A DNA stretch of 45,653 nt from Verrucomicrobiota bacterium (lineage in GTDB: Bacteria > Verrucomicrobiota > Verrucomicrobiia > Opitutales > Opitutaceae): assembly GCA_003641745.1 (NCBI GenBank), contig QNAI01000013.1:1-45653 (forward strand). The letters are read 5' to 3'. Below, one piece after another: positions 32,528 through 40,190 of this stretch (positions within the stretch are counted from its first letter, which is position 1; each line of letters begins with the position of its first letter). The notes beneath the pieces were generated by a model, which searched no databases, had not been told where the DNA came from, and saw only the letters and a list, made by a program, of their open reading frames with translations. The position numbers were made by a program, and so were the translations under genes.

Positions 32528-33643
32528 GTGAAATTCACACCCGAAAAACGGCCCATCCAGGGCGAAACTGTGGAATCGCTGACCGCGGCGATGAAAACGG
32601 TCGGTCAGCCGGCTTTTCGAGCAGGTCAGATATTCGATTGGATCTACAAGAAACGCGTACGGGACTGGTCGGACATGAGCAACCTCCCGAAAGCCCTTCG
32701 TGAATGGCTGGAAGAGACATTTGACCTCCACCCGACTGCGGTCGTCCTGACCAAGAGCGCCGACGACGTGACGGACAAGCTCCTACTACGATTGCGCGAT
32801 GCCTCCCTGATCGAAACGGTGATCATTCGGGCGCCTCAACACGGGGTCGGCGTGAATCGATCCCGCAAGACGATCTGCCTGTCAACCCAGGTCGGGTGCG
32901 CCTACGGTTGCAAGTTCTGCGCGTCCGGGCTGGCGGGCTGGAAGCGCGATTTATCCGCCGGAGAGATCGTCGCCCAATTACTTGAGGTCTGCGCCCGGGA
33001 AGACCAACGCACGCCTCGCGCCAAGGCAGAACTCGCATCGTTCGACAATATCGTGGTGATGGGCATGGGAGAACCACTGGCCAATTACGACAACCTGATT
33101 CGCGCGCTCACCATTGCGAACGACTCTCAGGGGCTTGGTTTTGGCGCCCGAAGGGTTACCATCTCCACGTCGGGCCTGATCCCCCAGATTCTGAAACTGG
33201 CCGACGAAAAACTGGGATTCCGGCTCGCGATCAGCCTTCACGGCACAACCAACGAGGTGCGCGAAAAGATCATGCCCATCAATCGGCGCTATCCTCTCGA
33301 GCAACTGATTCCGGCAATCAGGACCTTCTCCCGGCGGCACGGACGAATGCTTACCCTGGAGTTTATTCTGATCGAAGACGTAAACGACACGCTCGACCAG
33401 GCAGAACGCCTGGCGGATATCGCCCGCGACCTGCACGCCCATGTGAACCTCATACCGTACAACCCGGTCGACGGGCTCACCTGGCATCGCCCCAGTATCC
33501 GCCGCCAGGATCGATTCATGGCCATCCTCGAATCGCGGTCGGTCTCCGCAACCATTCGAAGGGAAAAAGGCAGCGACATCGCCGCGGCCTGTGGGCAGCT
33601 TCGGTTGAAGGAAGAAGCTAAGGGGTCATGGCTTGACTGTTAA
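32528..33643 (+). CDS. rlmN: Dual-specificity RNA methyltransferase RlmN
   Basis: RlmN uses a radical-SAM mechanism to methylate C2 of adenosine 2503 of 23S rRNA and A37 of some tRNAs. The protein starts at a GTG and has 371 residues. Motifs: QPAFRAGQIFDWIYKK, the CAYGCKFC cluster site in STQVGCAYGCKFCASGLAGW, the VVMGMGEPLANYDN segment, and a C-terminal RREKGSDIAAACGQL with the catalytic Cys. Instead of the usual end, the last residues AKGSWLDC and stop are read from hairpin H9. Confidence 0.96.
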   Translation: MKFTPEKRPIQGETVESLTAAMKTVGQPAFRAGQIFDWIYKKRVRDWSDMSNLPKALREWLEETFDLHPTAVVLTKSADDVTDKLLLRLRDASLIETVIIRAPQHGVGVNRSRKTICLSTQVGCAYGCKFCASGLAGWKRDLSAGEIVAQLLEVCAREDQRTPRAKAELASFDNIVVMGMGEPLANYDNLIRALTIANDSQGLGFGARRVTISTSGLIPQILKLADEKLGFRLAISLHGTTNEVREKIMPINRRYPLEQLIPAIRTFSRRHGRMLTLEFILIEDVNDTLDQAERLADIARDLHAHVNLIPYNPVDGLTWHRPSIRRQDRFMAILESRSVSATIRREKGSDIAAACGQLRLKEEAKGSWLDC

Positions 33644-33685
33644 AAAAACCATCTGGTTTTTTTAACAGTCAAGACATGACCCCTT
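33620..33685. repeat. GGGGTCA hairpin H9 (convergent gene ends)
   Basis: AAGGGGTCATGGCTTGACTG pairs with CAGTCAAGACATGACCCCTT except for a single G-A mismatch. The tip is TTAAAAAAACC-ATCT-GGTTTTTTTAA. rlmN and the SUI1 gene both end inside it (KGSWLDC and GVMS). Confidence 0.95.
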
Positions 33686-34070
33686 CAACCGGACGGAATC
33701 CCTTTTTCACCAGCACGTTCATCACGGTGTCGCAACGGTCGCCTTGGATTTCGATCCGGCCCTTCTTCAGGGTGCCCCCGGCGGCACAGACTCGTTGGAG
33801 TTCCCGAACCAGATCTTCGAGCTCGGGCATTGAGATTTTATGAAACCCTGAAACAACGGTCACCGTCCGCCCGCCACGTCCAGCGGTTTCCCGGCACACA
33901 TCGACGCGTCCACGTTTGGTCGGTCCTGTCCGGGGCTGCCGACGCTTCGACTTCGAAGCAGTCATTTCGCCCGGTGGCAGTCCGCTGGTTCCGAGTGAGC
34001 CAAACGGATTCTGTGACAGCGATGGGCCATCCCCTGACGTGGGAATACGATGTTTCTTTCCAAGGCTCAT
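33669..34070 (-). CDS. SUI1/eIF1-like translation factor (YciH family)
   Basis: The 133-residue protein has an unstructured basic N-terminus (about 1-60) followed by the SUI1 fold: RTVTVVSGFHKISMPELEDLVRELQ, then CAAGGTLKKGRIEIQGDR and VKKGFRPV. YciH-type proteins influence start-site fidelity in bacteria. The final GVMS and stop come from hairpin H9. A later ATG (about codon 36) is also plausible. It lies divergently from sucA. Confidence 0.92.
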   Translation of the reverse strand: MSLGKKHRIPTSGDGPSLSQNPFGSLGTSGLPPGEMTASKSKRRQPRTGPTKRGRVDVCRETAGRGGRTVTVVSGFHKISMPELEDLVRELQRVCAAGGTLKKGRIEIQGDRCDTVMNVLVKKGFRPVEGVMS

Positions 34071-34075
34071 GGGTT

Positions 34076-34100
34076 AGGGGGTCATGTCTTGACTGTTGAC
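34076..34100 (+). repeat. Truncated GGGGTCA arm before H10
   Basis: AGGGGGTCATGTCTTGACTGT then TGAC is a left arm without a partner, 14 bp before the full hairpin H10. Confidence 0.85.
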
Positions 34101-34114
34101 AAATCGACTGGGAA

Positions 34115-34180
34115 CGGGGTCACGTCTTGACGCTTGATAAAAAGCCGTGCTTTTTGTCAAGCGTCAAGACGTGACCCCTT
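34115..34180. repeat. GGGGTCA hairpin H10 (divergent, upstream of sucA)
   Basis: CGGGGTCACGTCTTGACGCT and AGCGTCAAGACGTGACCCC enclose TGATAAAAAGC-CGT-GCTTTTTGTCA. The pair GACGCT/AGCGTC replaces GACTGT/ACAGTC on both arms. The element ends 16 bp before the sucA ATG. Confidence 0.95.
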
Positions 34181-34196
34181 AGATTCGATATTAACG

Positions 34197-36920
34197 ATGA
34201 GTACCTACGCTAACCGGTCCAATCTGGATCTGATCGATTCCTACTACGAGAGTTGGAAGCAGAATCCCGCTTCTGTGGACAGTTCGTGGCGGTCTTTCTT
34301 CGAGGGTTTCGAATTTGCGACCGGTGGCGATCGACCGAAAACCACCGCCGGCACACCCCTGCCCGACGCCATGAGGCAGTCGCAGGTTGTCAGCCTGATT
34401 TACGCCTACCGAACGCTGGGACACACGGTGGCGGACATCGATCCCCTTTCCCACGAAATAGACCCTCAGCCTCGTCTTGATCTGAAGGAATTCGGGCTGA
34501 CTGAAGCGGACCTGGATGAGGTCTTTGATTCAGGGCATTATCTCGACGGCGGCCCGATGGAGCTCCGCAAAATACTTGGCGGGTTGCAGGCCACCTACTG
34601 CGGCAAGATGGGGATCGAGTATATTCACATGCAGGATACCGAAGCCCGACGGTGGATCCAGGGTCGACTCGAACCCATCCGGGCCGAACCCGATTACTCC
34701 AGGGAGAAACAGATCCGGATCCTGGAGAAACTCTACGCAGCCGAGACATTCGAACGCTTCCTCCAGACTCGACACACCGGTCAGAAGCGGTTTTCGCTCG
34801 AAGGCGCGGAAACGCTGATTCCCGCACTGGACGCCCTGATCGAGCATTGCGCCAAGCTGGAAATGAAGGAAATCGTCCTCGGGATGGCCCACCGCGGGCG
34901 GTTGAACGTCCTGGCGAATACGATCAAAAAGTCCTACGAATTCATTTTCGAAGAATTTGAGGAAAACTACATCGCCGATACGGTGGCGGGAGATGGGGAC
35001 GTCAAATATCACCTCGGCTACGAATCTGTCATCAAGAGCAGACTGGGACCGAAGATCGAGATTCGGTTGGCGGCCAATCCGAGTCACCTCGAAGCCGTCG
35101 ATCCCGTGGTCGAAGGCAAGGCCCGAGCCCGGCAGAGAATCCGTGGGGATACCGAACGGAAACTGGTCGTTCCGGTATTGATCCACGGCGACGCCGCTTT
35201 TGCCGGTCAGGGCATCGTGGCGGAAGTACTCAACTTCTCCCAACTGCCCGGGTATCGCACCGGTGGCACGCTCCATATCGTGGTCAACAACCAGATCGGG
35301 TTCACCACGACACCGGACGACGCCCGGTCGAGTCGTTACTGCACCGATATAGCCAAGATAATCGAAGCACCCATCATACACGTTAACGGAGACAGCCCGC
35401 TGCACGTCGTTCTCGCGGTCGAGGTGGCACTGGAATTCCGCCAGCGCTTTCAGCGTGACGTCGTCATCGACATGGTCTGTTACCGGCGCCACGGTCACAA
35501 TGAGACCGACGAGCCGATGTTTACCCAGCCCGTCCTCTACCAGAAGATCGCCAGGCACCCGTCCATCAGCCAGACGATGACCGAGAAGCTGGTCGCCGAC
35601 GGAACGATGACTCGCGAAGACGCTACTGCGATTCAGGAAGAATATCGCGCCTCGCTCGAATCGGCACTGACCAAGGCAAAAAAAGCGCAGGAAGACGCGC
35701 ATAATAAACCGAGTCGATTTGAGGGATCCACCGCGATTTTTCAGCCGGAGCATTCGTTCGATCCTGTCGACACCTCGGTACGGCCCGAGGCGCTCGAAAA
35801 AGTGGTTCGCGGCCTGACTCGTATACCCTCTGATTTCCAGATCGACCCCAAGCTGAAACGATTATTTGAAGGTCGCTGGCAGGCGTTCCAGAAAAACAAC
35901 CCGGTCGATTGGTCCTTCGGGGAGGCCCTGGCCTTTGGCACCCTCCTGATTGAAAACACGGCGGTTCGGCTTTCCGGGCAGGACAGCAGACGCGGGACCT
36001 TCAGCCAGCGGCATGCGGTCCTCTTCGACCACGAGACGCGGGAAACCTACATCCCCCTGCTCAACATCGATCCTGACCAGGCCCGCTTCTGCGTTTACAA
36101 CTCGCTTCTTTCCGAGGCCGCCGTCCTTGGTTTCGACTTTGGGTACTCGCTCGATTTCCCACAGATGCTCTGCATCTGGGAAGCCCAGTTCGGCGATTTC
36201 GCCAACGGCGCCCAGGTGATCATCGATCAATTCATCACCTGCAGCGAATCCAAGTGGCAACGGGTCAGCGGTATTGTCCTCCTGCTGCCCCACGGCTATG
36301 AAGGTCAGGGACCGGAACATTCCTCGGCCCGGCTCGAACGCTACCTCCAATCCTGTGCCGAGAACAATATCCAGGTCTGCAACCCGACCACGCCGGCCCA
36401 GTTGTTCCATCTCCTGCGGCGGCAGATGAAGCGCGATTTCAGAAAGCCTCTGATCGTCATGGCTCCGAAAAGCCTGCTTCGGCATCGGTCAGCCGTTTCC
36501 GACTGGAAGGAATTCACCGATGGCCGGTTCAAGGAGATCATCCCGGAACGAAAGGCAACAGAGACCGTCAAACGGGTGATCGTCTGTTCAGGAAAGGTCA
36601 CTTACGATCTGGTCGCCCACCGCGAGAAGCACGGTTACAGCGATGCGGCGATCATCCGGGTCGAACAGCTTTATCCTTTGAACACCGAAGCCCTCAAGGC
36701 TGCGATAGAGCCCTATACCAAGGCCACCTCCTTCGTCTGGTGCCAGGAAGAATCCATGAACATGGGGGCCTGGAGGTTCATCCAGCCCCGGCTCACGGCC
36801 CTCTTTGGCCGGGACTTTGTCTACGCCGGACGCGATTCAAGTGCCAGCACCGCAGTCGGTTCACTGGCGCTCCACAAGATCGAACTCGAAGAATTACTCG
36901 AAGCCGCATTCACCCTCTGA
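34197..36920 (+). CDS. sucA: 2-oxoglutarate dehydrogenase E1 component SucA
   Basis: This ThDP enzyme decarboxylates 2-oxoglutarate in the TCA cycle. From the ATG at 34197 the protein has 907 residues, standard for E1o. The N-terminus carries NRSNLDLIDSYYESWKQNP, and motifs are MAHRGRLNVLAN, the ThDP motif GDAAFAGQGIVAEVLN, CYRRHGHNETDEP, and PHGYEGQGPEHSSARLERYL with WCQEESMNMGAW at the C-terminus. sucB and lpd follow on the same strand. An upstream ATG at 34134 lies inside hairpin H10 and is unlikely. Confidence 0.96.
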   Translation: MSTYANRSNLDLIDSYYESWKQNPASVDSSWRSFFEGFEFATGGDRPKTTAGTPLPDAMRQSQVVSLIYAYRTLGHTVADIDPLSHEIDPQPRLDLKEFGLTEADLDEVFDSGHYLDGGPMELRKILGGLQATYCGKMGIEYIHMQDTEARRWIQGRLEPIRAEPDYSREKQIRILEKLYAAETFERFLQTRHTGQKRFSLEGAETLIPALDALIEHCAKLEMKEIVLGMAHRGRLNVLANTIKKSYEFIFEEFEENYIADTVAGDGDVKYHLGYESVIKSRLGPKIEIRLAANPSHLEAVDPVVEGKARARQRIRGDTERKLVVPVLIHGDAAFAGQGIVAEVLNFSQLPGYRTGGTLHIVVNNQIGFTTTPDDARSSRYCTDIAKIIEAPIIHVNGDSPLHVVLAVEVALEFRQRFQRDVVIDMVCYRRHGHNETDEPMFTQPVLYQKIARHPSISQTMTEKLVADGTMTREDATAIQEEYRASLESALTKAKKAQEDAHNKPSRFEGSTAIFQPEHSFDPVDTSVRPEALEKVVRGLTRIPSDFQIDPKLKRLFEGRWQAFQKNNPVDWSFGEALAFGTLLIENTAVRLSGQDSRRGTFSQRHAVLFDHETRETYIPLLNIDPDQARFCVYNSLLSEAAVLGFDFGYSLDFPQMLCIWEAQFGDFANGAQVIIDQFITCSESKWQRVSGIVLLLPHGYEGQGPEHSSARLERYLQSCAENNIQVCNPTTPAQLFHLLRRQMKRDFRKPLIVMAPKSLLRHRSAVSDWKEFTDGRFKEIIPERKATETVKRVIVCSGKVTYDLVAHREKHGYSDAAIIRVEQLYPLNTEALKAAIEPYTKATSFVWCQEESMNMGAWRFIQPRLTALFGRDFVYAGRDSSASTAVGSLALHKIELEELLEAAFTL

Positions 36921-36975
36921 CCTGAATGGCAATGTTTAGCGCTGATCTGAAGTTTTCCGACAAAGAACAGCCCAC

Positions 36976-37028
36976 GGGGTCATTGCTCATTATCTTGCAT
37001 GCCAATGCGAGAGTTGTGCTTTGACCCC
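36976..37028. repeat. 53-bp GGGGTCA repeat, family 2, copy 1
   Basis: GGGGTCATTGCTCATTATCT leads to TGCATGCCAATGCGAGAG and ends TGTGCTTTGACCCC. The inner stem CTTGCAT/ATGCGAG pairs with one wobble. It lies between sucA and sucB. The second copy at 44508-44560 has the same length and matching arms with compensating changes. Confidence 0.85.
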
Positions 37029-37092
37029 CTCGAAGCCAGGTTGACCGCTATTCCTCCCAATCCCGCGTGATTCACCCTCTGACCCCCTGACC

Positions 37093-38385
37093 ATGCCCAT
37101 CGACGTCAAAATACCCTCAATGGGGGAATCGATCACCGGCGGCATCCTGGCCGCTTGGCATGCCCGGAACGGTGACTTCGTAAAGCGCGACCAGATCCTC
37201 TACGAGTTGGAGACCGACAAGATCACTTCGGAAGGCGTCGCCGAATCGGACGGACGACTTACGATCGAGATCGAGGCCGGCGCCGAGGTCGAGATCGGGC
37301 AGAAGATCGCCACGATCGATCCCGACCAGACCGGATCCCCCACAGACGAACCTTCGAAAGAAACAACGGCAACGAAACCGCCGGAACCCGACCCGCAGCA
37401 ACCGGAGAGACCGGTTTCCGTTCCAAAGGAGGAACCCACCGCAGAGCGATCGAGCGCATCACCGGCCGTCCGCCGCCTGGCGGCGGAATCCGGAATCAAC
37501 CCCGAAAGCGTCTCCGGCACTGGAAAAGCCGGACGGGTAACCAAGGGCGACATGCTCGAGGCAATCAAAGCGGCCGAACGGACAACCGCCCTTGAGCCCA
37601 CCAGTGAGCCTGATCCGTCGGTTCCCGCACCCGGGGAGCCGAAGTCTGCGCCTGTTGCGCCCGTTTCTTCCTCAACAAGGGAAGACGGGCGGGTGACTCG
37701 CAGGAAGATGACACCCTTGCGTCAACGCATCGCGCAACGACTGGTCGCCTCGCAGAAAGATGCCGCCATATTGACCACCTTCAACGAGGTGGACATGCAA
37801 TCGGTCAAAGACCTGCGGGCTCGTTACCAGGACGCCTTCACCAAGCGATACGGGATCAAGCTCGGGTTCATGTCATTCTTTATCAAAGCCGTCGTCCATG
37901 CCCTCAAGGAGGTGCCCGCGGTCAACGGCCGAATTGATGGAGATTCGATCATTGAGAACCATTTCTACGACATCGGGGTTGCCGTATCCACGGAAAGGGG
38001 ACTGCTGGTTCCCGTGATCCGCAACTGCGATCAGCTCTCCCTGGCCGAAATCGAATCTGAACTTGCGGCCTACTCGAACCGGGCACGGGAAGGAAAGATC
38101 ACCATCCAGGATCTTGAGGGCGGGGTGTTCACGGTATCGAATGGCGGGATATTCGGCTCCCTGCTTTCGACTCCCATCATCAACCCGCCTCAGGCCGGCA
38201 TCTTGGGCATGCATGCAATCCAGGACCGACCGGTTGCCCGTGACGGACAGGTGATCATTCGCCCCATGATGTATCTGGCCCTGTCCTACGACCATCGGCT
38301 GGTCGACGGCCGCCAGGCCGTGACTTTTCTGGTCAAGGTCAAGGAAGCGATCGAAGACCCGGCCCGGCTTGTTCTCGGCGTGTGA
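37093..38385 (+). CDS. sucB: Dihydrolipoyl succinyltransferase E2 (SucB)
   Basis: It is the core of the 2-oxoglutarate dehydrogenase complex. The 430-residue protein has an N-terminal lipoyl domain with the lipoylated lysine in ETDKITSE (Lys43), a proline/alanine linker, an E3-binding domain near 115-155 ([20 protein letters not shown]) and a catalytic domain with [10 protein letters not shown] near 395-405. It lies between sucA and lpd, so all three components of the complex are together. A family 2 repeat and a heptamer array lie in the gaps. Confidence 0.95.
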   Translation: MPIDVKIPSMGESITGGILAAWHARNGDFVKRDQILYELETDKITSEGVAESDGRLTIEIEAGAEVEIGQKIATIDPDQTGSPTDEPSKETTATKPPEPDPQQPERPVSVPKEEPTAERSSASPAVRRLAAESGINPESVSGTGKAGRVTKGDMLEAIKAAERTTALEPTSEPDPSVPAPGEPKSAPVAPVSSSTREDGRVTRRKMTPLRQRIAQRLVASQKDAAILTTFNEVDMQSVKDLRARYQDAFTKRYGIKLGFMSFFIKAVVHALKEVPAVNGRIDGDSIIENHFYDIGVAVSTERGLLVPVIRNCDQLSLAEIESELAAYSNRAREGKITIQDLEGGVFTVSNGGIFGSLLSTPIINPPQAGILGMHAIQDRPVARDGQVIIRPMMYLALSYDHRLVDGRQAVTFLVKVKEAIEDPARLVLGV

Positions 38386-38458
38386 GTATTGCCAGGCATC
38401 AGGGGTTAGGCTTTAGGGCAGCAAAGCGACCCGTGCCTGATCAGCCAGCTCCTCCACT

Positions 38459-38550
38459 AACTTCTGCCTTCCAACTTCCAACTTCCCCTCCCTCCCATTT
38501 CATCAACTTCTGCCTTCTAACTTCGAACTTCTAACTTCTAACTTCCCCCC
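38459..38550 (-). repeat. AGAAGTT heptamer array upstream of lpd
   Basis: Two blocks of ACTTCTGCCTTC-type heptamers, including a run of CTTCTAA, lie between sucB and lpd. They read as AGAAGTT on the minus strand, the same family and orientation as 25411-25453. Confidence 0.8.
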
Positions 38551-38559
38551 TTCCCCCAT

Positions 38560-39969
38560 ATGTCATCCAACAGTTACGATCTCCTCGTGATCGGCGCGGG
38601 ACCCGGGGGCTATGTCGCCGCCATCCGCGCGGCTCAGCTCGGTCTGACCACCGCTTTGATCGATAAGCGCAAAACGCTTGGGGGCACCTGCCTGAACATC
38701 GGCTGCATACCCAGCAAAGCGCTGCTTCACTTGAGCGAGCAGTACCACTTCACCAACCACGAAGCGGCCTCGGCCGGAATCAAGACGGGCAAGGTCGGAC
38801 TCGATCTCAGCAAAATGATGAAGCGGAAAGATTTGGTGGTCACCGGGCTGGTCAAGGGGGTCGGCATGCTGGTTTCAAAGCGGGGAATTACCTGCATTCA
38901 GGGGACCGCCCGACTCTCGGGTCCGACCTCGGTCATCGTGACCACCGACAAGGGAAACGAGGAGATCAACGCAACTCACATTATTCTGGCGGCCGGATCT
39001 GTCCCGGTCGAGCTGCCCCCTCTTCCGTTCGATGGAGAGACAATCGTTTCAAGCGACGAAGCACTCTCCTTTGATCGAGTACCGGAGAAGCTGGTTGTGG
39101 TCGGAGCCGGCGCCATCGGTCTCGAACTCGGGTCGGTCTGGTCACGACTCGGCAGCGACGTCACCGTGGTGGAGTTGCTTCCGCGAGCCGCGGCCGGATT
39201 CGACGATGACGTCTGCAAAGGCCTTGAACGCGCCCTCAGACGACAGGGCTTGAAACTCGAACTCTCAACCAGGGTCACCGGGTACAAGAAGGGCGCCAAC
39301 CGACGCCAGGCGATTCTCCAAGCCGAAAAGGATGGAAAGCGGCTCGAATTTCCCGCCGACAAGATCCTGGTCGCGGTCGGGCGGCGACCCTTTACCGAAG
39401 GCCTGGGGTTGGAGGAGGTCGGAGTCACCCTCGATGAAGCCGGTCGCGTTCGCACAGACGAACATCTGCAGACATCGGTCAAATCCATCCATGCGATCGG
39501 TGACATCGTCGCCGGTCCCATGCTCGCCCATAAGGGGGAAGAGGAAGGCACCGCCGTGGCTGAAGCCCTCGCCGGTCACGCCGGGCACGTCAACTACGAC
39601 GTGATCCCCAACGTTATCTACACCGAACCCGAGGTGGCCGGGGTCGGCCTGACCGAATCCCAGGCCAGGGAGCGGGGCCAAGCCATCTCAGTGGGCAAGT
39701 TCCCTCTGGCCGCCAACGGGCGGGCCCTGGCCACCGGCTCAACCGACGGCTTCGCCAAGGTCATCGCAGACAAGGATTCAGACCGGATTCTCGGCGTTCA
39801 GATCCTGGGGCGCAATGCCTCGGAACTCATCGCCGAAGCCGTGGCTCACATGGAATACGGCGGCAGCGCCGAGGACCTCGCACGAACAGTTCACGCCCAC
39901 CCGACCCTTTCCGAAGCACTCAAGGAAGCCGGACTCGCTGTATCCAAACGGTCGATACATAGCTTGTAG
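38560..39969 (+). CDS. lpdA: Dihydrolipoyl dehydrogenase (E3)
   Basis: It reoxidises dihydrolipoamide of E2 with NAD via FAD. The 469-residue protein has the FAD motif [19 protein letters not shown] at 10-28, the redox disulfide [13 protein letters not shown] (Cys44, Cys49), an NAD-binding [32 protein letters not shown] and the C-terminal His-Glu pair in [13 protein letters not shown]. It is the third gene of the sucA-sucB-lpd set but may serve other 2-oxoacid dehydrogenases too. It is convergent with clpC. Confidence 0.96.
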   Translation: MSSNSYDLLVIGAGPGGYVAAIRAAQLGLTTALIDKRKTLGGTCLNIGCIPSKALLHLSEQYHFTNHEAASAGIKTGKVGLDLSKMMKRKDLVVTGLVKGVGMLVSKRGITCIQGTARLSGPTSVIVTTDKGNEEINATHIILAAGSVPVELPPLPFDGETIVSSDEALSFDRVPEKLVVVGAGAIGLELGSVWSRLGSDVTVVELLPRAAAGFDDDVCKGLERALRRQGLKLELSTRVTGYKKGANRRQAILQAEKDGKRLEFPADKILVAVGRRPFTEGLGLEEVGVTLDEAGRVRTDEHLQTSVKSIHAIGDIVAGPMLAHKGEEEGTAVAEALAGHAGHVNYDVIPNVIYTEPEVAGVGLTESQARERGQAISVGKFPLAANGRALATGSTDGFAKVIADKDSDRILGVQILGRNASELIAEAVAHMEYGGSAEDLARTVHAHPTLSEALKEAGLAVSKRSIHSL

Positions 39970-40001
39970 ACCTGCGCCGACCGCCCTCGGACCTCCGGTT
40001 C

Positions 40002-40106
40002 CAACAGGTAGGGCGTGGCCGCCGGACGCGCCGCCGTCATACAATCTGGGCAAATCGCCCATCCATTCCTCCGACGGACGGCCCGGCGGTCCGTCCCTAC
40101 CTGTTG
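40002..40106. repeat. About 105-bp palindromic element with CAACAGGTAGGG ends
   Basis: Terminal inverted repeats CAACAGGTAGGG (40002-40013) and CCCTACCTGTTG (40095-40106) enclose a GTAGGGCG/CGCC-rich centre. A related inverted pair lies at 44666-44734. It has no coding capacity and looks like a MITE or REP unit. Confidence 0.75.
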
Positions 40107-40123
40107 CTTGATCAGGCAGTAGG

Positions 40124-40189
40124 AAGGGGTCAGACCTTGACTGTTAAAAACCGGCAAAGCGGTTTTTAACAGTCAAGGTCTGACCCCTT
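40124..40189. repeat. GGGGTCA hairpin H11 (convergent gene ends)
   Basis: AAGGGGTCAGACCTTGACTG and its exact complement enclose TTAAAAACCG-GCAAA-GCGGTTTTTAA. TCAGACC/GGTCTGA replaces the TCATGTC/GACATGA of other copies on both arms. It lies between lpd and clpC, directly at the clpC stop. Confidence 0.96.
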
Positions 40190-40190
40190 T

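Noticed and set aside
34530-35753. 407-codon minus-strand frame within sucA
   Set aside because: Antisense to a clear 2-oxoglutarate dehydrogenase; no recognisable motifs.
14769-40189. GGGGTCA hairpins as integron attC sites
   Set aside because: They lack the RYYYAAC/GTTRRRY core pairs, no integrase is present, and the genes between them are unlinked housekeeping genes in both orientations rather than a cassette array.
14769-40189. GGGGTCA elements as a CRISPR array
   Set aside because: Spacing is irregular and kilobase-scale, the units are self-complementary with variable tips, and no cas gene is present.
14797-40189. Hairpins as ordinary rho-independent terminators only
   Set aside because: Two copies (H2, H10) lie between divergent genes ahead of start codons, and the long outer arm is not followed by a T-run. 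Termination may be one use but does not explain the family.
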